From Acidobacteriota bacterium (lineage in GTDB: Bacteria > Acidobacteriota > Terriglobia > Terriglobales > Acidobacteriaceae), in contig JAJZFR010000026.1 in assembly GCA_021805265.1 (NCBI GenBank), positions 1-5,419 of the forward strand: 5,419 bases of DNA, written 5' to 3'. Shown piece by piece: positions 1 to 5,419 of the stretch (the stretch's first letter is position 1; the number at the start of each line of letters is the position of its first letter). Under the pieces are notes generated by a model. That model made no database searches and was not told where the DNA came from. It saw nothing but the letters and a program-made list of their open reading frames with translations. A program made the translations under genes and the position numbers.

Positions 1-1481
1 ACGTGGTGGGCAAGGCAGGAGTCGAGCAGACCTACGACGAGCTGCTGCGCGGGCAGGACGGCTCGATGGACGTGATCGTGGACAGCCATGGTCGCGAGAT
101 GGGCCGCCGGGGCATCCAGTTGGCGACTCCTGGGCGCGACCTGAAGCTGACGCTGGACATCGACATTCAACGCGCTGCGGAGCAGGCGCTGGGGACGGCA
201 AACGGGGCCATTGTGGCGATGGACCCGCGCACGGGCGAGATATTGGCGATGGTTTCGCACCCCAGCTACGATCCCAACGCGTTTGCTGTGCGCATCGGGC
301 GCAACGAGTGGAATCAACTGATTACCGATCCGAATCACCCACTGATGAACAAGGCGATTCAGGATCAACTTGCGCCGGGATCGACCTTCAAGGTGATCAT
401 GTCGGTGGCCGGGTTGCAGGAGGGGATTGCGCAGAATCTGAAGGTGAACTGCGCCGGCGGCGGCAATTTTTACGGTCACTTTTTTCATTGCGACCATCAT
501 CACGGCCTGTTGAGCATTCACGAAGCGATACCGGAGTCCTGCGACACCTACTTCTATCAGCTTGCTCAGACGATGGGGATCGATACCATCGCTCACTACG
601 CGGGGGAGCTTGGCATCGGGCAGAAGACGGGCATCGACCTGCCGGACGAGATGGCGGGAATCATGCCTTCGACCCAGTGGAAGATGAAGACGTATCACGA
701 GAAGTGGTACGCGGGTGAGGTGATCTCGGTGGGGATCGGGCAGGGTGCGGTCGCGGTGACGCCGATCCAGCTTCTGCGCGCGCTGAGCGGCGTTGCTTCG
801 GATGGCCACATGGTTCGTCCGCACCTGGTCAACGGCGACCAGGTGCCGGCGGACTTCGAGCAGGCGGTGCTTGAAAGCTACCCCGGTTCGGGTGCGCGGC
901 AGATTCCCATCAACCCGGATACGTGGATGACGGTGACCGAGGGGATGGCCCAGGCTACCCAGCCCGGTCTTTATCACACGGCAGAAGGCGCGCATCTGTT
1001 GGGGATCGACTTTGCCGGGAAGACGGGAACGGCGCAGGTGGTGGGGGGCGGCGACACGCACAATCGCGGTGGCGCGAAGACGCCGAACGCCTGGTTTGTG
1101 GGCATGAGTCCGCGGCGCAATCCGGAGATTGCCGTAGTGGTCCTGCAGGAGCACGGCGACTGGGGTTCCGGCTCGGCCAAGCTGGCAGCGCAGGTGATTA
1201 CGGCCTACGTGAACAAGCAGCGGCGGGAGGAAAACAACCTGGTCGAGATGCCCAAGCCTCCGGTCAAGGTCGAGATGGGGGCGATCTGGTCGAGTCCGCA
1301 GCCCGTCACTGCGGTCGGCAGGGCGGCCCGTGCTCCCGAGAAAATCTCCGCCGGAGGTTTTGAAGTTGCGCTGAATCAACCGGGATCGCCGTTGGCACCG
1401 ATCTCTCCGGAACGCGGTCCGGGGCAGAATGCCGGTCAGCCGGCTTCGCTGGCGGAGCGCTTTCGCCGGGAGCTTCCCTGA
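1..1481 (+). CDS. mrdA: Penicillin-binding protein 2 (peptidoglycan transpeptidase), 5'-truncated
   Basis: This is the C-terminal 492 residues of a class B penicillin-binding protein, the D,D-transpeptidase that cross-links peptidoglycan during cell elongation. It acts in the periplasm, anchored by an N-terminal helix that lies outside the window. Residues are numbered from the GTG at position 3, which is only the first in-frame codon and not the true start. By comparison with the family roughly 200 residues are missing. The piece opens with the GKAGVEQTYDELLRGQDG motif typical of PBP2. The transpeptidase domain spans about residues 65-400. It carries the acylated serine in STFK (S127, K130), the PBP2-type SxD motif as SCD (179-181), and KTGTAQ (340-345). 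A Cys/His-rich stretch (C150 to H173) lies where E. coli PBP2 has its zinc site. After the catalytic domain comes a Pro/Ala/Gly-rich tail of about 80 residues, so about 152 residues follow the KTG motif against about 89 in E. coli. The stop overlaps the rodA start by one base. The identity is very secure. Confidence 0.97.
   Translation, partial: VVGKAGVEQTYDELLRGQDGSMDVIVDSHGREMGRRGIQLATPGRDLKLTLDIDIQRAAEQALGTANGAIVAMDPRTGEILAMVSHPSYDPNAFAVRIGRNEWNQLITDPNHPLMNKAIQDQLAPGSTFKVIMSVAGLQEGIAQNLKVNCAGGGNFYGHFFHCDHHHGLLSIHEAIPESCDTYFYQLAQTMGIDTIAHYAGELGIGQKTGIDLPDEMAGIMPSTQWKMKTYHEKWYAGEVISVGIGQGAVAVTPIQLLRALSGVASDGHMVRPHLVNGDQVPADFEQAVLESYPGSGARQIPINPDTWMTVTEGMAQATQPGLYHTAEGAHLLGIDFAGKTGTAQVVGGGDTHNRGGAKTPNAWFVGMSPRRNPEIAVVVLQEHGDWGSGSAKLAAQVITAYVNKQRREENNLVEMPKPPVKVEMGAIWSSPQPVTAVGRAARAPEKISAGGFEVALNQPGSPLAPISPERGPGQNAGQPASLAERFRRELP
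1468..1472 (+). promoter_or_regulatory. Ribosome binding site of rodA
   Basis: GGGAG lies 8 nt before the ATG at 1481 and inside the last codons of mrdA. It favours 1481 over the in-frame ATG at 1493, which would be about 20 nt away. With the TGATG stop/start overlap it indicates translational coupling of PBP2 and RodA, consistent with a fixed ratio of partner enzymes. Confidence 0.7.
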
Positions 1482-2578
1482 TGCGCAAGATCATGAGCTT
1501 TGGCGATTTTGACTGGCCGCTGCTGGGCATGGTGCTGACGCTCTGTACCATCTCGGTCTTCGAGATTTACTCGGCGACGCAGCATACGAAATTTGTCGGC
1601 TTCCAGGTGAAGCAGTTTTACTGGGTGCTGGGCGGTCTGGTGCTGATGTTCGTGATCTCCCGGGTGGACTATCATCGGCTGCTTGATTTTGCCTACTGGG
1701 CATACGGCGCGTGCCTGCTTTCGCTGGTAGCGGTGAAGCTGGTGGGTACGCGGGTGATGGGCGCGCGGCGCTGGATTCGACTGGGTCCGATCCACTTTCA
1801 GCCTTCGGAGTGGGTCAAGCTGGTGCTGATCCTGTTGATGGCGCACTATTTCGCGAATCTGGGCGGGCGTCGGCTTACCTGGATCGACATCTTCAAAGCG
1901 ATCGGGCTGGTGGGGGTGCCGATGTTGCTGGTGGTGACGCAGCCGGACCTGGGGACGGCGCTGACCTATTCGCCGATCCTGCTGGCGGGGCTGTTCCTCG
2001 GCGGGATTCACTGGCGCCAGGCGGTGCTGCTGATCGCAGTCTCGATGGTGGTGCTGGTGGGTGCGTGGTCGAGCGGAAAGGTGGTGAAGCCGTACCAGAA
2101 GGCTCGCCTGACGAGCTTCCTGAATCCGGATGAAGACCCGCGCGGCAAGGGGTACCACGTGCGGCAGTCGCTGATCGCTGTCGGGTCGGGTGGCATCTGG
2201 GGCCAGGGCGCGGAAAAGGGAACGCAGACACAGGGAGATTTTCTTCCTATCCCTCACGCGGACTTCATCTTTGCCGCTTTCAGCGAGGAGCATGGCTTTG
2301 TCGGCGCGATTCTGGTCCTGCTGCTATACTTCGTCATATTGATGCGTTTGATTCAGAACGCTCAAACCGCCGCCGATATGCCTGGTGCGTTGCTGGTGAT
2401 GGGGGTCGTTGCGGTACTGACCTTTCAGATACTGGTGAATGTGGGCATGGTCATCGGCCTGATGCCGGTAACCGGCATTCCGTTGCCTTTGATGAGTTAT
2501 GGCGGGTCGTCGGTGTTGTTTACCTTTCTGGCGCTGGGCGTGGTGATGAATGTGCGCATGCGTCGGTTTGTCAATTAG
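1481..2578 (+). CDS. rodA: RodA, SEDS-family peptidoglycan glycosyltransferase
   Basis: This is a complete 365-residue RodA, close to the usual length of about 370. RodA is an integral membrane enzyme that polymerises glycan strands from lipid II in the elongasome, working as a complex with PBP2. About ten hydrophobic segments can be seen, near residues 12-31, 45-61, 68-88, 108-125, 139-152, 160-176, 179-197, 270-290, 303-328 and 342-361. SEDS hallmarks are present: the RRWIRLG...FQPSEW motif (about 95-111), QPDLGTA (154-160), HADFIFAAFSEE with the putative catalytic Asp at D261 in the large outside loop, and GLMPVTGIPLP...SYGGSS (326-344). The start is fixed by the ribosome binding site and the one-base overlap with mrdA. 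The homologue FtsW is less likely, because the immediate neighbour is a PBP2-type SxD transpeptidase and not FtsI. Nothing appears damaged. Confidence 0.97.
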   Translation: MRKIMSFGDFDWPLLGMVLTLCTISVFEIYSATQHTKFVGFQVKQFYWVLGGLVLMFVISRVDYHRLLDFAYWAYGACLLSLVAVKLVGTRVMGARRWIRLGPIHFQPSEWVKLVLILLMAHYFANLGGRRLTWIDIFKAIGLVGVPMLLVVTQPDLGTALTYSPILLAGLFLGGIHWRQAVLLIAVSMVVLVGAWSSGKVVKPYQKARLTSFLNPDEDPRGKGYHVRQSLIAVGSGGIWGQGAEKGTQTQGDFLPIPHADFIFAAFSEEHGFVGAILVLLLYFVILMRLIQNAQTAADMPGALLVMGVVAVLTFQILVNVGMVIGLMPVTGIPLPLMSYGGSSVLFTFLALGVVMNVRMRRFVN

Positions 2579-2606
2579 GTTGTAGTAGCCAAAGAGTTTA
2601 AGTTTT

Positions 2607-2630
2607 CCCGCATCTGATTTCAAATGCGGG
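2607..2630 (+). other. Stem-loop just after rodA
   Basis: CCCGCAT (2607-2613) pairs perfectly with ATGCGGG (2624-2630) across a 10-nt loop, 28 nt after the rodA stop. A terminator role is possible from its place. However, there is no T-run on the 3' side on either strand; the T-run (2603-2606) lies before the stem. It could protect the 3' end of the mRNA or act in Rho-dependent ending. Confidence 0.5.
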
Positions 2631-2655
2631 AGGAAATAGAAATAACCATCAGTTA

Positions 2656-2687
2656 GCCGGCAGGCATGCAATGCGGAAAGCCCCGGC
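2656..2687 (+). other. Imperfect GC-rich stem-loop downstream of rodA
   Basis: GCCGG (2656-2660) pairs with CCGGC (2683-2687). After a two-base bulge, GGC (2663-2665) pairs with GCC (2680-2682), leaving a 14-nt loop. No T-run follows. The function is unknown, and in DNA this GC-rich a stem of this size could also be chance. Confidence 0.3.
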
Positions 2688-3064
2688 AGGATTGGATGAA
2701 TGAAGACCGAGAGACGGGCAGGCCGCTGGCCTGGCGCAGGGCGAATGGAGCAGAGAGCACGGGAGATCGCACCATCGATGGATGGGGCAAACTCTCCGGG
2801 CAATCCGCTTCGCTCGGGCGCAGACGGCGGCGTAACGGCATCGCGATGGCGGGTATTGGACGGAGCGGTACTTCGAGTGCTGCTCTGTGGGGTATCGCTG
2901 CTGATCGAGTTGGCCACAAACTCTCTGGGTTGGTTTGGTTGCTGTGTATGGCGATGCTGCCATCGGAGGCGGTTCGGCATGGGGGGTGAGAACACCCTGG
3001 AGCCAGCCGCGGACCTTGCACGCTGCGACGCATGGATACGTGTGATCGCCGGGCCGCAGAATTG

Positions 3065-3092
3065 GGCAGCGTTTCTCCTGGAAACGGTTGCC
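3065..3092 (+). promoter_or_regulatory. Hairpin in the putative ribonuclease mRNA leader
   Basis: An 11-bp stem with one bulged G and one G-T wobble closes a 5-nt TCCTG loop. GGCAGCGTTTC (3065-3075) pairs with GAAAC (3081-3085) and, past the bulge at 3086, with GTTGCC (3087-3092). It lies about 100 nt before the start codon. E. coli rne is autoregulated through hairpins in its 5' untranslated region, so a similar role is possible, but this is inference from position only. Confidence 0.4.
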
Positions 3093-3161
3093 GTACAGCC
3101 ACGATTGAATTCTCCACCTCTTGTTCGCGCTTTTCCTGTGCACTTCGCCTCGCCGCTGGTA

Positions 3162-3179
3162 CCCGGAAGAATCTCCGGG
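3162..3179 (+). promoter_or_regulatory. Hairpin adjoining the ribonuclease ribosome binding site
   Basis: CCCGGA (3162-3167) pairs with TCCGGG (3174-3179) around a 6-nt loop, ending two bases before the AGAAAGG ribosome binding site. A protein or a competing fold acting here could alter access to the translation start. This is a structural observation only. Confidence 0.35.
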
Positions 3180-3181
3180 AC

Positions 3182-3188
3182 AGAAAGG
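3182..3188 (+). promoter_or_regulatory. Ribosome binding site of the RNase E/G gene
   Basis: AGAAAGG lies 4 nt before the ATG at 3193. It is a moderate match with slightly short spacing. The start is supported mainly by the protein: translation from this ATG gives an N-terminus that lines up with E. coli RNase E without gaps through F57 and F67. Confidence 0.55.
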
Positions 3189-3192
3189 CATC

Positions 3193-5419
3193 ATGGCCAA
3201 AGAAATTTGTATCTCCAGCACCCCTCACGAGACGCGACTTGCGATTCTCGAGGACGATCAGCTTTCCGAGATTTACTACGAGCGTGAGAACGAATACACG
3301 CTGGCAGGTTCGGTCTATAAAGGGCGAGTAACCCGCGTATTGCCCGGTATGCAGTCGGCGTTCGTGGACATTGGCCTCGAGCGCGACGCGTTTCTTTACG
3401 TGACGGACTTCCTTGAGATGGAAGAGCCGGAGGACGCGGACGAAGTCGAGCGCGCAACGACGCAGGGCATTCCCATTCCCCAGCAAAGCGCGGCCCCGGA
3501 AGCTCGCCCGCTGCGCGTCGAAGGCCGTGAAGGACGGGGCGGTCGAGATGGGCGAGATAGCCGCAGGGGAAGTCGCGGCGAGAGCAATGCTCAGGGAAGC
3601 CCCGAGACTCCGCGCCCGGTTCTGAGAGAATCACCGGGCGATGCGAGTTACACGACAGAGGTGAGCGAGCCGGTCAGCGGTTCCGAGTCTTCTGCTGCTG
3701 ACTCCGGTGATCTGGCCGGGGAAACCGACGCGGAGGGTACGCGCCGCTGGCGCGGTCGCCGGCGTCGTGGTGGCCGTGGACGCGACGGGGTGAGCCAGGA
3801 GGGCGGGAGCGGCGGCTCTCGGGCGGAATCCGGGGAGCCGGTGGAACGTTTCCCGGAAGAAGAATCCGGGTCAAGGCAAACCGAACCGCGCGCGGCGATG
3901 AACATGGAAGCGTCTGCCGCGATTGGGATCACTCCGGCGCAGCGAGTGAGTTCACGACCGGAAGCACGAGTGTCGGAAGGCGCTCCGTTTCTATTGCCGG
4001 GAGAGTCGCTTTCTCGATATGGCGCCTCGGCTCCTCCGGCGCCGAGCCGATTGATCGTCTCCGAGCTTCCGCCGGATGATTCCCCGGCACCGCCCGAGCG
4101 CACGGTCTCGAAGCCTTCCACGATGATCGAGGAGGAGATTCTGTGGGACGGCAAAGGTCTCCTGCCGGGCGAATCGCTGGCGCGTCACCGTCGTTCGGAG
4201 CCGGTAACGGCTGTTGCGCACGCCGCAGGATCGGCTCCTGCCGATCTGGACGAAGCGAGCGAGGAGCTGGGTCAGGAGTCTGAGGCGCGACACAATGTGG
4301 ATCCGCTACCGCCCAGCGAATTCCGGCTGAAGGATATTTTTGGCGGTCGGCGCAAAGAAGCAGAGGCATCGCCAGCCACCTCGAAGCAGCCAGGCAAGGT
4401 GGTAGGCGGGATGTCAGCCTACGCGCCGGGTCAGGGATTGATCGAGGAAGAGGTGATCGACGAGGAAGAGTACGAGTTTACCCCTCACAAGCTGCATGTC
4501 GGCGAGGAGCACGAGGGAGCAGAACTGGAAGAGGAGACGCTGCAGAAGCAGGTCCGTTCCGGTCGTGAGCCGCGTGGCGGGGCGCCAGCGACGAGCGGAA
4601 TGCGTTTCGAGCGAGTGGCAGAGGGGGAACCAGGGAGTGGCCGGGGTGCGGGGCGTGGCGATGGACGGAGTGAGGGTCGCAGCGCGGGTCGCGGTCGAGG
4701 GCGGGGTCGGGATGGCCGCGGTGAGACGCGGAACGAATTACGAAGCGAGTCACGAGGCGAGCCACGGCGCGAGTCACGCAGCGAGTCACGCAGCGAGTTA
4801 CGAAGCGAGTCTGGGAGTGGCGAGGTTCGTTCCGGCGAGGGTCGTTCCGGCGAGGGTCGGGGCGGGGAAGCGCGGCCTGTGGAAAGCAGGTCTGGGGACG
4901 GACGGCGCGGCCCTTCGCGGCGCTCGGCGCAGACCTCGGATATTCCAATCATCAGCGACCTGCTGAAGCCGGGGCAGGAGATACTGGTGCAGATTGCCAA
5001 GGAGCCAATCGCCCAGAAGGGCGCGCGGATTACCAGCCACATCGCGCTGCCGGGACGTTTTCTGGTGTTCATGCCGACGGTGAGTCATGTAGGGGTCAGC
5101 CGCAAGATCGAGTCGGACGAGGAGCGGCAGCGCCTGAAGCGGATTCTGGTGAGCGAGCGTGGCGATGCGCAGGGTGGATTCATTGTCCGCACGGCCGCCG
5201 ATGGCGCAAGCGAAGAGGAACTGCGGGCCGATCTTCGTTTTCTGATCAACCTGTGGAACGAGATCAAGCAACGGGCAGACAGCTCGCGTCCACCCGCGTT
5301 GATCTATCACGATCTGAACCTGATCGAGCGAATTCTGCGCGACCAGGTGAGCGATAATTTTTCGAATATCTGGGTGGATTCCGAGGCGGATTACGAGCGG
5401 ATTGTGCGCTTTCTGAATC
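3193..5419 (+). CDS. rng: RNase E/G family endoribonuclease with a ~500-residue insertion in the S1 domain, 3'-truncated
   Basis: This open frame of 742 codons has no stop and continues past the window. RNase E/G enzymes make single-strand cuts in mRNA and in rRNA and tRNA precursors, in the cytoplasm or at the membrane, often within a degradosome. The N-terminus is strongly RNase G-like, with YKGRVTRVLPGMQSAFVDIG (42-61). Conserved S1 aromatics fall at F57 and F67, the same numbers as in E. coli RNase E. After residue 76 the S1 domain stops. It resumes near 583 with LLKPGQEILVQIAKEP and QKGAR (K609, matching E. coli K112), then GVSRKI. The 5'-sensor motif IVRTA follows (R666 and T667, matching R169 and T170). 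Both landmarks give the same 497-residue offset. The intervening segment is low-complexity and probably disordered. The DNase I-like catalytic aspartates and the zinc-link cysteines lie beyond the window, so activity cannot be judged. Whether to call it rng or rne is a matter of convention; the visible core looks more like RNase G. Confidence 0.95.
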   Translation, partial: MAKEICISSTPHETRLAILEDDQLSEIYYERENEYTLAGSVYKGRVTRVLPGMQSAFVDIGLERDAFLYVTDFLEMEEPEDADEVERATTQGIPIPQQSAAPEARPLRVEGREGRGGRDGRDSRRGSRGESNAQGSPETPRPVLRESPGDASYTTEVSEPVSGSESSAADSGDLAGETDAEGTRRWRGRRRRGGRGRDGVSQEGGSGGSRAESGEPVERFPEEESGSRQTEPRAAMNMEASAAIGITPAQRVSSRPEARVSEGAPFLLPGESLSRYGASAPPAPSRLIVSELPPDDSPAPPERTVSKPSTMIEEEILWDGKGLLPGESLARHRRSEPVTAVAHAAGSAPADLDEASEELGQESEARHNVDPLPPSEFRLKDIFGGRRKEAEASPATSKQPGKVVGGMSAYAPGQGLIEEEVIDEEEYEFTPHKLHVGEEHEGAELEEETLQKQVRSGREPRGGAPATSGMRFERVAEGEPGSGRGAGRGDGRSEGRSAGRGRGRGRDGRGETRNELRSESRGEPRRESRSESRSELRSESGSGEVRSGEGRSGEGRGGEARPVESRSGDGRRGPSRRSAQTSDIPIISDLLKPGQEILVQIAKEPIAQKGARITSHIALPGRFLVFMPTVSHVGVSRKIESDEERQRLKRILVSERGDAQGGFIVRTAADGASEEELRADLRFLINLWNEIKQRADSSRPPALIYHDLNLIERILRDQVSDNFSNIWVDSEADYERIVRFLN
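4729..4812 (+). repeat. Seven tandem 12-nt units coding for RSES-like tetrapeptides
   Basis: Seven consecutive 12-nt units, each starting CGN, lie in frame. The best conserved is CGCAGCGAGTCA (4777-4788), matched in 11 of 12 bases by the next unit. They encode RNEL, RSES, RGEP, RRES, RSES, RSEL and RSES (residues 513-540). A period that is a multiple of three lets unit gain or loss preserve the reading frame. Confidence 0.85.
4828..4857 (+). repeat. Perfect 15-nt tandem duplication (RSGEG)
   Basis: CGTTCCGGCGAGGGT occurs twice head to tail without a mismatch and encodes RSGEG twice, beginning at residue 546. It lies just after the 12-nt repeat array, in the last part of the ribonuclease insertion. 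Exact identity suggests a recent slippage or duplication. Confidence 0.85.

Larger units (their letters stand above)
2579..3192 (+). other. Long spacer between rodA and the RNase E/G gene
   Basis: These 614 nt contain no gene I can support. A 107-codon frame (2666-2989) and a 195-codon frame (2700-3287) run through it. Neither has a convincing ribosome binding site or a recognisable protein, and the longer one ends inside the ribonuclease gene. I looked for tRNA, tmRNA, SRP RNA and RNase P RNA signatures and saw none. What can be seen are stem-loops at 2607-2630, 2656-2687, 3065-3092 and 3162-3179, and two 10-bp palindromes (CCATCGATGG at 2772, CATCGCGATG at 2839). No clear -35/-10 pair was found. 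The right part may be the 5' leader of the ribonuclease mRNA, but the transcription start cannot be placed. Confidence 0.6.
3421..4938 (+). other. Low-complexity insertion region inside the S1 domain of the ribonuclease
   Basis: Residues 77-582 separate the two halves of the S1 fold; E. coli RNase E has only a short loop there. Visible blocks in order: an acidic start (77-88); a first Arg/Gly cluster (105-129); a Ser/Glu-rich stretch; a second Arg cluster, RRWRGRRRRGGRGRDG (184-199); a Pro/Ser/Glu-rich middle with two LLPGESL motifs (267-273, 323-329), the segment MIEEEILWDGKG (311-322) and FRLKDIFGGRRKE (377-389); an acidic block (417-449); a third Arg/Gly cluster (481-511); and RSES-type repeats with a Gly/Glu/Arg tail (513-576). 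No globular domain or membrane segment is apparent. By analogy with the disordered tail of E. coli RNase E it may bind RNA and partner proteins, which is inference. The frame is open throughout. Confidence 0.85.

Noticed and set aside
1436..2293. 285-codon minus-strand frame opposite rodA
   Set aside because: It is rich in His, Gln and Arg, resembles no protein, and lies fully across the intact mrdA end and rodA. It is a by-product of high-GC codon use.
2772..2848. Two 10-bp perfect palindromes (CCATCGATGG, CATCGCGATG) as operator sites
   Set aside because: They differ from one another and no promoter is recognisable nearby. Short palindromes of this kind are expected by chance in GC-rich DNA.
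2666..2989. 107-codon plus-strand frame in the spacer
   Set aside because: It has no convincing ribosome binding site, and its start lies within a stem-loop. It shows no family resemblance and only one weak hydrophobic stretch. It cannot be excluded as a small gene but is not supported.
2700..3287. 195-codon plus-strand frame running into the ribonuclease gene
   Set aside because: It overlaps the ribonuclease start by about 95 nt in another frame and its product is unrecognisable and Cys/Arg-rich.
2653..3486. 277-codon and 190-codon minus-strand frames over the spacer and the ribonuclease start
   Set aside because: They have no recognisable domain and overlap the well-supported N-terminus of the ribonuclease. 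Composition is typical of random GC-rich translation.
4729..4857. CRISPR-like array
   Set aside because: Units are only 12 or 15 nt, directly adjacent without spacers, and in frame with the surrounding protein.
4478..5072. Minus- and plus-strand frames of 156-195 codons across the repeat region
   Set aside because: Their Arg/Ser/Pro repeats are the 12-nt and 15-nt repeats read in other frames. The RNase E/G frame continues uninterrupted through here.

Overview
The window is about 60 percent GC or more, and carries three genes on the + strand. The first is cut by the left edge and the last by the right edge. In order they are the C-terminal part of penicillin-binding protein 2 (mrdA), a complete rodA, a spacer of about 614 nt without a convincing gene, and the first 742 codons of an RNase E/G family ribonuclease (rng/rne). 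The order of elongasome genes followed by an RNase G-like gene is common in bacteria (mreBCD, mrdA, rodA, rng). The GC content, the His/Cys-rich PBP2 segment and the very long ribonuclease resemble what I recall of Acidobacteriota of the Terriglobia type. That placement is inference.

Positions 1-2578 form one translationally coupled unit. The PBP2 stop and the RodA start overlap by one base (TGATG). The two proteins are obligate partners: RodA (a SEDS glycosyltransferase) polymerises glycan strands from lipid II and PBP2 cross-links them, under the MreBCD scaffold. All catalytic motifs visible in the window are intact.

Positions 2579-3192 hold several stem-loops and no recognisable ORF, tRNA or known ncRNA. 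One hairpin lies about 100 nt before the ribonuclease start and another immediately before its ribosome binding site, so the right part of the spacer looks like a structured 5' leader.

Positions 3193-5419 are one uninterrupted reading frame that stays open at the window edge. I translated it codon by codon and found no stop. Its N-terminus is clearly RNase E/G, but the S1 RNA-binding domain is split by about 500 residues of low-complexity, Arg/Gly/Ser/Glu-rich sequence. After this the S1 domain resumes in register with E. coli RNase E at a constant offset of 497 residues. The insert holds arginine-rich clusters, an acidic block, a twice-occurring LLPGESL motif and in-frame 12-nt and 15-nt tandem repeats. 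This split S1 domain is the most unusual thing in the window.
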